Of a DNA stretch of 64,000 nt, positions 52,566-61,464 are shown in pieces (the first letter of the stretch is position 1; each line of letters opens with the position of its first letter). The DNA comes from Bacteroidota bacterium (lineage in GTDB: Bacteria; Bacteroidota; Bacteroidia; B-17B0; Aurantibacillaceae), in NCBI GenBank assembly GCA_021156365.1, contig JAJNDK010000001.1, forward strand, positions 62,001 to 126,000, written 5' to 3'. The notes under the pieces are model-generated. The model saw only the letters and a list, made by a program, of their open reading frames with translations. It did not search any database and was not told the origin of the DNA. The position numbers and the translations under genes were made by a program.

Positions 52566-52617
52566 AAAAAAGCACCCTGACAGTCCCGATAGCTATCGGG
52601 AGTCAGGGTGCTTTTTT
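52566..52617 (+). terminator. Terminator with nested dispersed palindrome, between converging genes
   Basis: AAAAAAGCACCCTGAC (52566-52581) pairs perfectly with GTCAGGGTGCTTTTTT (52602-52617). The tip is the perfect 18-bp palindrome TCCCGATAGCTATCGGGA (52584-52601). It can serve both the T9SS gene and, on the minus strand, the GAPDH gene. Confidence 0.9.
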
Positions 52618-52634
52618 GTTTTTATAAAATCCGA

Positions 52635-54101
52635 TTAATAATAGATCATCCTTCTTACTTCCGCCAACTGTTTGGCGAAACGGATCACCTGGCGGGTGTA
52701 TCCATATTCGTTATCATACCACACATACAATACAGCGCTTTTTTTATCTGGAGCGATGATCGTAGCCTGGCTGTCGAATACCGACGGACAAGGATTCCCG
52801 ATCACATCGGTTGATACCAGCTCATTGGAGAATGCATATTGGATCTGTTCCACGAGTCCGCCTTCGAGGGCGTATTTTTTCACGATCTCGTTCACCATGT
52901 CTTTGTCCACTTCTTTGCCAAGTGTTACATTGATGATGGCAAGCGATACATTAGGAGTTGGTACACGCACGGAGTTAGCAGTGAATTTTCCTGCGAGATG
53001 TGGTAATACTTTTTTCAAAGCGCTTTCTGCACCTGTTTCCGTAATTACCATGTTTAGTGCTGCAGAGCGACCACGACGGTATTTTTTGTGATAGTTATCC
53101 AGTAAATTCTGATCGTTGGTATAGGAGTGAACCGTTTCGATATGTCCTTTGATGATTGCCAGCTCTTTGTCGATCACATACAGGATCGGCATGATAGCAT
53201 TGGTGGTACAGGATGCCGCTGAGAAAATGTTTTCTGTTTTAATGTCCACCGTATCCTGGTTCACACCGAACACAACATTGGGAACATCTTTGGCAGGGGC
53301 TGTCAGCAATACTTTTGAAATTCCTTTTGCATTCAAATGCTGGCTCAGTTCAGCCCTGTCGCGGAAAGCCCCGGTATTATCGATCAGTAATGCATCGTGG
53401 ATGCCGTATGCTGTGTAATCCACATCGGCCGGATTTTTTGCATCGATCATGTGTACCGTATGCCCGTTGATGATCAGTGCTTTGTTGGCCAGGTCTTCGA
53501 TCACCGTACCCGGAAAAGGTCCGTGAACGGAATCCGTACGCAACAGATCCGCACGTTTCACGATCTCGATATCGCTGTTACCGCGGGTAACGATGGCTTT
53601 CAAACGGAGCTGCTCGCCTTTACCTGCCTGGGAAATGATCTCCCGTGCTGCAAGACGACCGATACGGCCAAAGCCGAATAGTACTACATCTTTCGGAGCG
53701 ATGGTCGCTTTTTTACCGATGAAGCTTTTTAATTTTTTTCCAATGAATTCAGCCGGAGAAGCAAACTGCCCTTTTTCCTGGTGCCATTCGTAAGCTAATT
53801 TACCGATATCAATTTTAGAAGGGCATACATCTGCTTTCAGGATCTCGCTAGCAAGAGCAGCCGTATCAAAAACAGTGATCGGTTTTTTTACGATGTTCTT
53901 TGCATACTGGTGAAGTCCCATGATCTCACTGCCGCTTCTGTCGATCAGTTGATTACGGAAAATAACCAGCTCGATCGATTTTTCGAACCACAGCTTGCCA
54001 ATTGCGCTGATCAGGTCGATCGCCGCTTTTTCCTGTTCGATCCAGTTACTCAGTTGATTTTCGTAGCTAACGCCCGATTTTTCTAAAATGTCTGAACTCA
54101 T
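52635..54101 (-). CDS. gap: Glyceraldehyde-3-phosphate dehydrogenase with N-terminal extension
   Basis: The 488-residue product is about 150 residues longer than the classical enzyme. The dinucleotide-binding motif VVLFGFGRIGRLAA comes only at about 145. The catalytic Cys lies in SAASCTTNAIMP, followed by HSYTNDQNLLD and the final YVWYDNEYGYTRQVIRFA. The first 130 residues are helical (WIEQEKAAIDLISAIGKLWFEKSIELVIFRN, GLHQYAKNIVKKP), a feature known from this long form in Bacteroidota. It performs the glycolytic NAD(P)-dependent oxidation. A -7 box lies at 54159-54152. Confidence 0.95.
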   Translation of the reverse strand: MSSDILEKSGVSYENQLSNWIEQEKAAIDLISAIGKLWFEKSIELVIFRNQLIDRSGSEIMGLHQYAKNIVKKPITVFDTAALASEILKADVCPSKIDIGKLAYEWHQEKGQFASPAEFIGKKLKSFIGKKATIAPKDVVLFGFGRIGRLAAREIISQAGKGEQLRLKAIVTRGNSDIEIVKRADLLRTDSVHGPFPGTVIEDLANKALIINGHTVHMIDAKNPADVDYTAYGIHDALLIDNTGAFRDRAELSQHLNAKGISKVLLTAPAKDVPNVVFGVNQDTVDIKTENIFSAASCTTNAIMPILYVIDKELAIIKGHIETVHSYTNDQNLLDNYHKKYRRGRSAALNMVITETGAESALKKVLPHLAGKFTANSVRVPTPNVSLAIINVTLGKEVDKDMVNEIVKKYALEGGLVEQIQYAFSNELVSTDVIGNPCPSVFDSQATIIAPDKKSAVLYVWYDNEYGYTRQVIRFAKQLAEVRRMIYY

Positions 54102-54151
54102 TGTATTTTGCTTGTTTTTAAAAGTTAGAAAATATCCGCCGAAACGGTTTG

Positions 54152-54159
54152 CAAAGTTA
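54152..54159 (-). promoter_or_regulatory. -7 promoter element of the GAPDH gene
   Basis: The minus strand reads TAACTTTG, a perfect consensus match 50 bases before the ATG at 54101. Confidence 0.55.
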
Positions 54160-54259
54160 CTAAAATCAATGGTTTTAGCCAGAATTTTGCTCCAAAATTA
54201 TTAACCTTTGTTGATAGCGGGAAATCCTGCGACTGAAGGTAAGAGAGCAGTAGAGCGAA

Positions 54260-54291
54260 TAAAAAAAATCACCTCCGCTCGGGAGGTGATT
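54260..54291 (-). terminator. Terminator of rpoD
   Basis: On the minus strand AATCACCTCC (54291-54282) pairs with GGAGGTGATT (54276-54267), tip CGAGC-like, then eight T. Confidence 0.88.
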
Positions 54292-54320
54292 CAGGTATAA
54301 TTTCAATAAAATGTTTTTTC

Positions 54321-55184
54321 TTAGCCTAAGTACTGCTGCAGCAATTTGCTTCTGGAGCTGTGACGAAGACGGCGAACCGCTTTCTCCTTGATCTGGCGTA
54401 CACGCTCACGGGTAAGATCGAATTTCGCTCCGATCTCTTCCAGCGTTAAGCCATGGTTGATACCGATCCCGAAGAACAATTTCACTACATCACGTTCTCT
54501 TTCTGTTAAAGTAGAAAGTGCACGGTCGATCTCTTTGGATAAAGATTCGTTCATCAGTGCTGCATCCGCTCTCGGAGAATCTCCATTCACGATCACATCC
54601 ATCAGGGTACTTTCTTCACCGCTTGCCAGTGGGGCATCCATCGATACGTGACGTCCCGATACTTTCATTGTGTCAGTGATCTTGTCCTGTGGAAGATCCA
54701 GCAATTCTGCCAGCTCTTCTGCGGTCGGTTCACGCTCGAATTCCTGTTCCAGTTTGGAGTATGCTTTGTTGATCTTGTTCAAAGAACCTACCTGGTTCAG
54801 CGGTAAACGCACAATACGAGATTGCTCTGCCAATGCCTGAAGGATGCTCTGACGGATCCACCATACAGCGTAGGAGATGAATTTAAAACCACGTGTCTCA
54901 TCGAAACGGCGGGCTGCTTTGATCAAACCTAAATTACCTTCATTGATAAGATCGGGCAGACTTAAGCCCTGGTTCTGATATTGTTTTGCTACGGAAACAA
55001 CGAAACGTAAATTAGCGCGGGTCAGTTTTTCTAATGCGCGTTGGTCTCCATCCCGGATCTTTTTCGCTAACTGTACTTCTTCTTCTGCGGTGATCAGCTC
55101 TTCACGGCCTATCTCCTGCAGGTATTTGTCTAAAGAAGCACTTTCACGGTTGGTGATGGATTTGGTTATCTTAAGTTGTCTCAT
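54321..55184 (-). CDS. rpoD: Primary RNA polymerase sigma factor (sigma-A/RpoD)
   Basis: The 287-residue product is the short primary sigma of Bacteroidota, lacking sigma region 1.1. Region 1.2 is [18 protein letters not shown]. Region 2 has [35 protein letters not shown] and [20 protein letters not shown], region 3 has [19 protein letters not shown], region 4 has [16 protein letters not shown] and [18 protein letters not shown]. It reads the TTG/TAnnTTTG promoters seen here. It is preceded by a near-perfect Shine-Dalgarno sequence and by a perfect promoter of its own kind. Confidence 0.97.
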   Translation of the reverse strand: MRQLKITKSITNRESASLDKYLQEIGREELITAEEEVQLAKKIRDGDQRALEKLTRANLRFVVSVAKQYQNQGLSLPDLINEGNLGLIKAARRFDETRGFKFISYAVWWIRQSILQALAEQSRIVRLPLNQVGSLNKINKAYSKLEQEFEREPTAEELAELLDLPQDKITDTMKVSGRHVSMDAPLASGEESTLMDVIVNGDSPRADAALMNESLSKEIDRALSTLTERERDVVKLFFGIGINHGLTLEEIGAKFDLTRERVRQIKEKAVRRLRHSSRSKLLQQYLG

Positions 55185-55195
55185 GGTTGGGTTTT

Positions 55196-55203
55196 ACCTC
55201 CTT
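55196..55203 (-). promoter_or_regulatory. Strong Shine-Dalgarno sequence of rpoD
   Basis: The minus strand reads AAGGAGGT 11 bases before the rpoD ATG. None of the other starts I examined in the window has more than a weak purine stretch, as expected for Bacteroidota, whose ribosomes hide the anti-Shine-Dalgarno tail. Confidence 0.75.
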
Positions 55204-55216
55204 GTAAAAAGTTGTG

Positions 55217-55246
55217 CAAAGTTAATTTAATTTGGCCTTAACACAA
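55217..55246 (-). promoter_or_regulatory. Promoter of rpoD
   Basis: On the minus strand TTG (55246-55244), 19 bases, TAACTTTG (55224-55217): a perfect primary-sigma promoter, implying that rpoD is transcribed by its own product. Confidence 0.7.
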
Positions 55247-55365
55247 AATAAACTTATCCTTTGCAAAACTCTGATTAATAATTAATTACCTCGTTTTTCG
55301 ACAAATCTTTGAAAACTATCGTCCTACACCGGTTTTCGCGCATAAGTCTTTGTTTTTCAGTGATC

Positions 55366-56826
55366 TTAATAATGAAAAGTATAATAAGCATGTATGCCGT
55401 TCGGGTACATACCTTCTATCATGATCATCCCTGATTTGTCCTTCAAAATACTCTCCAGCTCCTCTGCTGAGGCTACTTTTTTCTTGTCTACGGAAGTGAT
55501 AATAAAGCCTTGTTTGATCCCGGCAGAAGCTAATTTTCCATTATCCAGCTTTTTGATACGAATGCCATTCGTTATCGCCAGCTTTTTCATTTCTTCTTTG
55601 CTCAGGCTTTCGAAAGAAGCGCCAAGAGCTCCTACAGAGGCTTCGCTGCGCACTTCTTTTTTGATCACCCCGATGTTCCCGTCTTTATTTTTCAATATCA
55701 CCGGAACGATCACTTCACTGTTGTCACGCATCACCGTCACGTTCACTTTATCTCCGGGACGGTATTTACCGATCTGCTCCTGCAGTTCCGGTACATTACG
55801 CACAAGATTGTTTTCTACTTTCGTGATCACGTCACCCACATGGACTCCGGCTTCAGCGGTTTCATCTGTAATTCCGTTCACAAACACACCGTTCATCGAT
55901 TTTAGCTTATTCGCTTCTGCAAATTTGGAATCAATATCACGGATGCTCACTCCGATGAATGCACGCTGAACTACTCCATATTCCACCATGTCAGCTACGA
56001 TCTTTTTAACAATATTCACCGGTATGGCGAAGGAATAGCCTGCATAGGAACCTGTTTGTGATGCAATAGCTGTATTGATGCCTACAAGCTCACCGCTGGT
56101 GTTCACCAAAGCGCCACCGCTGTTCCCCGGGTTCACCGCCGCATCCGTCTGGATAAAGGATTCGATCGGGAAGATACCGTGGGCGGGATCGTTCTCAAAA
56201 ATATTAATGTTACGTCCTTTGGCAGAAATAATACCTGCCGTAACAGTCGACGTGAGGTTGAACGGATTCCCGACTGCGAGAGCCCATTCGCCTACTTTTA
56301 CATTGTCCGAGTTACCATATGTAAGGAATGGCAGCTCGTCAGCTTTGATCTTCACAAGCGCCACATCTGTTTGCGGATCGGCGCCGATCAGCTCTCCGGT
56401 ATAGGTACGTTTATCGTTCAATACCACCTGTATTTTTGTAGCGCCATTCACTACGTGGTTGTTGGTAACGATGTACCCATCTTTGGAAATGATCACGCCC
56501 GAACCGCTTGCTTCCTGGATCCGTTGTTGCGGCTGACCATAGAAATAATTGTGGAAAGGATCATACGCCAGGTTGTTCTGTGTTTCCTCTATCGTTGTTT
56601 TGATGTGCACCACTGCATTTATCGATTGTTCGGCTGCAGTTGTAAAATCGATCCCCGTTGTACTGGCTGAACTTCCGTATGCGGATGTGAATTTAACAGG
56701 AATCGGGTTTGTTTTGTAATCCAAAAGTTGGGTATGTTCATTATTTGAGGAGAATTGTTTTTCTACCACAATTGCAGATACTCCCCCGATCACTGCAATC
56801 AAAATGGTTGACACTATTTTCTTCAT
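55366..56826 (-). CDS. HtrA/DegQ-type periplasmic serine protease
   Basis: The 486-residue product has a signal anchor (STILIAVIGGVSAIVV). The trypsin-like domain holds the triad: His in VTNNHVVNGA, Asp in PQTDVALVKI and Ser in NPGNSGGALVN. Two PDZ domains follow (about 290-380, RAFIGVSIRDID and ETAEAGVHVGDVITKVENN; and about 400-480, IRIKKLDNGKLASAGIKQGFIITSVD). It degrades or refolds damaged envelope proteins. It lies upstream of rpoD on the same strand, with 181 bases between. Confidence 0.96.
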   Translation of the reverse strand: MKKIVSTILIAVIGGVSAIVVEKQFSSNNEHTQLLDYKTNPIPVKFTSAYGSSASTTGIDFTTAAEQSINAVVHIKTTIEETQNNLAYDPFHNYFYGQPQQRIQEASGSGVIISKDGYIVTNNHVVNGATKIQVVLNDKRTYTGELIGADPQTDVALVKIKADELPFLTYGNSDNVKVGEWALAVGNPFNLTSTVTAGIISAKGRNINIFENDPAHGIFPIESFIQTDAAVNPGNSGGALVNTSGELVGINTAIASQTGSYAGYSFAIPVNIVKKIVADMVEYGVVQRAFIGVSIRDIDSKFAEANKLKSMNGVFVNGITDETAEAGVHVGDVITKVENNLVRNVPELQEQIGKYRPGDKVNVTVMRDNSEVIVPVILKNKDGNIGVIKKEVRSEASVGALGASFESLSKEEMKKLAITNGIRIKKLDNGKLASAGIKQGFIITSVDKKKVASAEELESILKDKSGMIMIEGMYPNGIHAYYTFHY

Positions 56827-56931
56827 GGTTATTTTTAGTTTGATTTAATCTTGCAGTCTAACGCAAAAACTATGCACAAGTTACCTGTTGAAAATGTATT
56901 TAACAAGACTTAACAGCGAACAAAAAAAGCA

Positions 56932-56939
56932 GTACATTT
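56932..56939 (+). promoter_or_regulatory. -7 promoter element of the 56959 gene
   Basis: TACATTTG is a perfect match. It overlaps the TTG at 56938 and ends two bases before the ATG at 56941, so those two codons would not be in the transcript or only just; the ATG at 56959 is the better start. Confidence 0.5.
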
Positions 56940-56958
56940 GATGTGGAAATACGCTAAA

Positions 56959-57660
56959 ATGAAATTCAACCGCTTCAGTCAGAAAGTTCAGCTTTTTATC
57001 TTTGGTTTGTCAGTAGGTTTACTGATTGGTTGTTTGTTTTTTATTTTCAAGCTGGATGATTTTTTCGGCAAGGTAAGTTTGTTCGAAAAAGAGAAGAAAG
57101 CCACGGTTACCGAGCAATTGGTGCAGACCGACGAAAACAAAAACAAAGAAAAAAAAGACCGGGACACCAAGGATCAGAAAGCAAAGGATAAAGAAAATAC
57201 TGACACAAAATCAGATTCAGATTCCAAAAAAGAAATCGGTGCCTCCGCCAACAATGGATATACACTTTCGGAAGCGGATGATGAACATATAAATGTGCTT
57301 AAAGAAGAATTGGTGGGTGTTAAAAATATTAACGTTCGTGACATAGCGGCAGGCTCCGGTTACAAAAGTGTTTCCGATTCAGTTTTGTCAGCTATGAGTG
57401 GCATCTCCACTGCCAAAAAGACGGATTTTTTTATGGTCGAATTCTGGAAAACCCCATTGAACAGTAAGGGATACAAAATGACCAGGAACCGTGTATTGAT
57501 CTATGGTATGAAAGAAAATGCAGATCTGGTGATGGTAAAGCTGGAAGATGATTATTACCTGAAAAATAATTCGGAAGTATATCGTTTAAATTATTCCACC
57601 GATTTCAAACCAATGGAAAAGGTAAACGAATCGACACTGTTGCAAAAACTGAATCTGTAA
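56959..57660 (+). CDS. Membrane-anchored hypothetical protein
   Basis: The product has 233 residues from the chosen start. One transmembrane helix (FIFGLSVGLLIGCLFFIF) near residue 12-30 is followed by a 50-residue linker very rich in Lys, Asp and Glu (KKDRDTKDQKAKDKENTD ...) and a C-terminal globular domain of 140 residues (NVLKEELVGVKNINVRDIA, FFMVEFWKTPLNSKGYKM, LVMVKLEDDYYLKN). No family recognised. The EI24-like gene starts 9 bases after its stop. Confidence 0.75.
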   Translation: MKFNRFSQKVQLFIFGLSVGLLIGCLFFIFKLDDFFGKVSLFEKEKKATVTEQLVQTDENKNKEKKDRDTKDQKAKDKENTDTKSDSDSKKEIGASANNGYTLSEADDEHINVLKEELVGVKNINVRDIAAGSGYKSVSDSVLSAMSGISTAKKTDFFMVEFWKTPLNSKGYKMTRNRVLIYGMKENADLVMVKLEDDYYLKNNSEVYRLNYSTDFKPMEKVNESTLLQKLNL

Positions 57661-57669
57661 ATCATCTCC

Positions 57670-58482
57670 ATGAAATTTTTCTCCGGGTTCGGTAAAGGTG
57701 TAGCCTCGTTTTTCAAAGCCTTTGGTTTTGTTTTTAATAAAGGGCTTTGGCCTTATCTGTTTCTCCCTCTGATCCTTTGGCTGGCCATGTTCCTGGCGAG
57801 CATTTACCTGACGGATTCCTTGGGAGATTATATCCAGGCATGGATAGATGCGAAGATCCAAACGATCCCTAACGAAGGCCATTGGCTTTCCTGGCTGAAA
57901 GAATTTGAAAACGGCTGGCTTGGATTTATTGCGGCATGGGTTATCCGCTTTTTCCTTTGGGCCATGTCAGGAACTTTTATGAAGTATTTAACACTGATTC
58001 TTTTGTCCCCTGTATTTTCTTTATTATCAGAAGCGGTAGCCATGAAGCTCGGCGCCAAAAATTCTTCTTTTAACATGGGGCAGCTGATGAAAGATATTCT
58101 TCGGGGTACGCTGATCAGTCTGCGGAACATGCTCCTGGAATACCTGTTGATGCTCATCTGTTTTGCGCTGTGCATCGTATTTCCGCCGGCGGCTTTTGTA
58201 CTTACGCCTTTCCTCTTCCTGGCCGGTTGGTATTTTATTGGTTTTTCCATGCTGGATTATTCCTGCGAGCGCGAAAAAATGGGCATTATCAAAAGCATTC
58301 GTTTTATCCGCTCCAATATGGGGCTGGCCTGTGGTATCGGTTTTTGTTATTCCCTTGTACTGTGGTTCCCTATGCTGGGAATGATGTTTGCCCCGGTAAT
58401 GGCCGTTTCGGGCGCTACTCTGGCTTTTGAGGAACTAAAAAAGAAGGAAACGAATTTATCAAATGTATCAGAAACGCTATAA
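57670..58482 (+). CDS. EI24/CysZ-like integral membrane protein
   Basis: The 270-residue product has four to six helices. The start KGVASFFKAFGFVFNKGLWPYLFLPLILWLAM and the WYFIGFSMLDYSCEREKM segment fit the EI24 (CysZ-like) family, of which CysZ imports sulfate. Whether this one transports sulfate is unclear. Its end overlaps the mqnA start by 20 bases, so the two are translationally coupled. Confidence 0.85.
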   Translation: MKFFSGFGKGVASFFKAFGFVFNKGLWPYLFLPLILWLAMFLASIYLTDSLGDYIQAWIDAKIQTIPNEGHWLSWLKEFENGWLGFIAAWVIRFFLWAMSGTFMKYLTLILLSPVFSLLSEAVAMKLGAKNSSFNMGQLMKDILRGTLISLRNMLLEYLLMLICFALCIVFPPAAFVLTPFLFLAGWYFIGFSMLDYSCEREKMGIIKSIRFIRSNMGLACGIGFCYSLVLWFPMLGMMFAPVMAVSGATLAFEELKKKETNLSNVSETL

Positions 58483-59218
58483 GATCTCCATTGTAAATTA
58501 CCTGAACACCCTGCCTTTTGTGTATGGCCTCCGGGAGTCCGGGATTGATCAGCAGCTTGACATTTCTTACGATATTCCCGCTGTATGTGCAGAAAAGCTG
58601 TTGTCAAAACAGGTCGATATCGGTCTCGTTCCGGTCGCTATTCTTGCAAAAATGCCTGAATACCACATTCTCACCGATTTTTGTATTGGCAGTAACGGCC
58701 TCGTCGATTCGGTAAAATTATTCAGTCAGGTGCCTTTAAATGAAATTACCGAAGTAGTGCTCGATTACCAGTCACGGACCTCTGTGGCCCTGGCGCAGTT
58801 GCTGGCCCGTGAATTCTGGAAGATATCCCCGGCCTTTGTTCATGCAGCAGCAGGTTTCGAAAAAGACATTAATGGCAGCAGGGCAGCAGTGATCATTGGT
58901 GACCGGACTTTTGCCATCAACAATACCTATCCGTATGAATACGATCTGGCCGCGGAATGGAAAAAAATGACCGGCTTACCTTTTGCCTTTGCCACCTGGA
59001 CGAGTCATTCGGCTATTGAAGACCCTTCTTTTCTGAAGGACTTTAATGCGGCGCTTGCATTTGGGGTAGCTAACACACCGGAGGCGCTCAAAAACTATGT
59101 GAATCCTGTTGCCGGTTTCGATCCGTATGATTACCTCGTCAACAAGATCTCTCATCAGCTGGACGCGCCCAAAATGCAGGCCGTCAAAAAGTTCCTTGAT
59201 TTTCTGCATAATTTATAA
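58463..59218 (+). CDS. mqnA: Chorismate dehydratase, futalosine pathway of menaquinone synthesis
   Basis: The 251-residue product shows the MqnA pattern: ISIVNYLNTLPFVYGL, DIGLVPVAILAKMPEY, DFCIGSNGLVDSVKLFS, LDYQSRTSVALAQLLAREFW and LPFAFATWTSHS. It dehydrates chorismate to 3-[(1-carboxyvinyl)oxy]benzoate, the first step of the futalosine route. Other mqn genes are not in the window. The use of this route argues against most Flavobacteriia, which make menaquinone by the classic Men pathway. Confidence 0.92.
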   Translation: MYQKRYKISIVNYLNTLPFVYGLRESGIDQQLDISYDIPAVCAEKLLSKQVDIGLVPVAILAKMPEYHILTDFCIGSNGLVDSVKLFSQVPLNEITEVVLDYQSRTSVALAQLLAREFWKISPAFVHAAAGFEKDINGSRAAVIIGDRTFAINNTYPYEYDLAAEWKKMTGLPFAFATWTSHSAIEDPSFLKDFNAALAFGVANTPEALKNYVNPVAGFDPYDYLVNKISHQLDAPKMQAVKKFLDFLHNL

Positions 59219-59266
59219 AAAGATAAGAAATATTTTTTTACTTTTAGGAAATCCAATGACTCTGTT

Positions 59267-60928
59267 ATGATAAAATCTCTGCTTATTTCGGGTAGCTTAT
59301 TACTGGCTATAAATAGTGTTTACGCAAATGATGTAAAAACGACCATCCGTCCGCTGACCGGATCTACTCTTGACCTGGGCGCGCTGGACGTGATCAAGCT
59401 TGAAAAAGGAAAACAATTATTATTCGGTGGGAAATACAAAGCCGCTTTGATCGTGTTCAAGGAAATACTTGCTACGAATCCAACGGATGGTGCAGCATTG
59501 CATTATGCCGGCCAGTGTCATTATATACTCGGGGAATATAAAGAAGCGCAGGAACTATTGAAAAAAGGGAAAGAATCGCCTAACCCGAAAAACGAATCTA
59601 CTTTTTTGTTAGGACGGATCTATCTCTATGACGGAAAATACGATGAGGCGCTTTTCGAGTTCAATGCATACAAATCCAAATCGTCGGCAAAAGAAAATCT
59701 CGAAACGGATGTGGATGTATACATCAGTCATTGTAACAATGCAAAAAAACTGGTACAATCACCGATCAATATAAGTATAAGCAATGCAGGTAATCTGATC
59801 AATTCACAATTTGATGATAAAGCGCCGAGTATCAGCGCCGACGGTAAAAAAATGGTATTCAGCTCACGCAGGCCAGAAACTACCGATGCACCAATGGATG
59901 TGGAGGGTGATGGCAAATATTTCGAAGATATTTACATTTCCTCCTGGGACAGCGCAGGAGCTAAATGGATGGAAGCGCAGCCTGTTCCCGGCCAGGTGAA
60001 TGTGGATGGCGCACACGATGCCTGCACAAGTATCAGTGCGGATGGCAAACAGATCTTTATTTATCGTAACAACCTGAATGATCCTGAATCGCGTGGTGGA
60101 GATATTTTTGTCTCCAAAGTGAATAACAATAAATGGAAAACCCCTGAATCATTAGGTAAGCCTATTAATTCCAGCTATTGGGAGGGTGGAGCCTGCATTT
60201 CTCCGGATGGTAAAACCATGTTCTTTACCAGCGAACGTAAAGGAGGCTTTGGTCATTCGGACATCTGGATGGTAACACGGAAAACCAAAACGGAATGGAA
60301 CAAGCCGGTAAATATGGGTGCAGAGATCAATACACCACATGATGAAGGCGGGATGTTCCTGTCGCCGGATGGCAAAACCCTGTTCTTCTGTTCCAACGGA
60401 CACAATTCAATGGGTGGCCAGGATATTTTCCGTACCCAGCTTGAGAATGGAAAATGGAGTATGCCTGTCAACCTCGGTTATCCGATCAATACACACCGTG
60501 ATGATAAAACATTTACCATTTCTGCCGATCCAAGGTTAGCTTATTTTTCGAGCGACCGTGAAGGTGGTTTGGGCGGAGCAGATATTTACAAAGTAAACCT
60601 GGCGGATTACGCCGTACTGGAAAAAAACTTTAAAAAGATCGAAAGCAGCGGGCTCAGTATTCTGAAAGGAACCATCCGGGATGGTTTTGAAGGAAAAGGG
60701 GTGGAAGCGGCAGATATCGAGATCACCAACGAGGCAGGCGAAAAGATAGCTTCTACGGTTTCCAATGAGAATGGTGAATATTTCTTCTCCATAAAAGGCG
60801 GAATGAATTACAACGTGAAGGTGACCAAAAAAGGATTTACCGAAACAGTGGAGAAAGTAACGCTCCCACTCGGTAAAAACGGAGAAACCCATTCACTGGA
60901 AAAACAATACCTGCTGAATAAGAAATAA
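59267..60928 (+). CDS. Exported TPR + PD40 + carboxypeptidase-regulatory-like protein (PorE-like, no OmpA domain)
   Basis: The 553-residue product has a signal peptide (SLLISGSLLLAINSVYAN). TPR helices fill about 45-150 (LLFGGKYKAALIVFKEIL, HYAGQCHYILGEYKEAQELLKKG). PD40/WD40-like blades fill about 175-445 (SISADGKKMVFSSRRPET, CISPDGKTMFFTSERKGGFGHSDIWM, FLSPDGKTLFFCSNGHNSMGGQDIF, YFSSDREGGLGGADIYKV). A carboxypeptidase-regulatory-like fold ends it (LKGTIRDGFEGKGVEAADIEITN). This is the order in PorE, a T9SS-associated protein, but the C-terminal OmpA peptidoglycan domain is missing. The DUF1573 gene begins 5 bases after its stop. Confidence 0.88.
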   Translation: MIKSLLISGSLLLAINSVYANDVKTTIRPLTGSTLDLGALDVIKLEKGKQLLFGGKYKAALIVFKEILATNPTDGAALHYAGQCHYILGEYKEAQELLKKGKESPNPKNESTFLLGRIYLYDGKYDEALFEFNAYKSKSSAKENLETDVDVYISHCNNAKKLVQSPINISISNAGNLINSQFDDKAPSISADGKKMVFSSRRPETTDAPMDVEGDGKYFEDIYISSWDSAGAKWMEAQPVPGQVNVDGAHDACTSISADGKQIFIYRNNLNDPESRGGDIFVSKVNNNKWKTPESLGKPINSSYWEGGACISPDGKTMFFTSERKGGFGHSDIWMVTRKTKTEWNKPVNMGAEINTPHDEGGMFLSPDGKTLFFCSNGHNSMGGQDIFRTQLENGKWSMPVNLGYPINTHRDDKTFTISADPRLAYFSSDREGGLGGADIYKVNLADYAVLEKNFKKIESSGLSILKGTIRDGFEGKGVEAADIEITNEAGEKIASTVSNENGEYFFSIKGGMNYNVKVTKKGFTETVEKVTLPLGKNGETHSLEKQYLLNKK

Positions 60929-60933
60929 GCTGC

Positions 60934-61326
60934 ATGAGCATTACTGCCACCTGGAATACTTATTATACAAGGCTCCTGGTCTGCTTCTTTTTAGTTTCGA
61001 ATGCGTTGCTCTCACAGCCAGTGCTGAAGTTTTCCGATGCGAAAAAGAATTTTGGCTTTGTGAAACAGGGAAAACAGGTTGAATTGAAATTCGAACTGAC
61101 CAATACCGGTGACCAGCCTCTTATCCTTTCCGATTACAAAGTAGAGTGCAGCTGTACAGTTGTTACTCTTCCAAAAGCCCCTGTGCTTCCTAAACAAAAA
61201 GCAGAAGTGATCGTTCAGTTCGATACCAAAACTGTTTATGATCGCCAGGACCGGGTGGTGCAGATCTTTTCCAATGCTTCCAATAATCCTCAGAAGATCC
61301 GGTTTAAAGGTGTGGTGTTGAAGTAG
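60934..61326 (+). CDS. DUF1573 domain exported protein
   Basis: The 130-residue product has a signal segment (RLLVCFFLVSNALLSQ) and one DUF1573 Ig-like domain: FSDAKKNFGFVKQGKQVELKFELTNTGDQPLIL, VECSCTVVTLP and KAEVIVQFDTK. Members are secreted beta-sandwich proteins of unknown role, common in Bacteroidota. It is coupled to the preceding TPR-PD40 gene. Confidence 0.88.
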   Translation: MSITATWNTYYTRLLVCFFLVSNALLSQPVLKFSDAKKNFGFVKQGKQVELKFELTNTGDQPLILSDYKVECSCTVVTLPKAPVLPKQKAEVIVQFDTKTVYDRQDRVVQIFSNASNNPQKIRFKGVVLK

Positions 61327-61464
61327 AACGTTGAGTTTAAGCTCTTCAAAAGTCAGCCCAATCCAGGTATTTCTAAAATTTTCATTTTATTTTTCCGGTA
61401 AGATAGGGGTAAACCCTTTTTCAGGTGTCCTGCATATAGAAAACCTTCCTAACTTTACCGCTGA

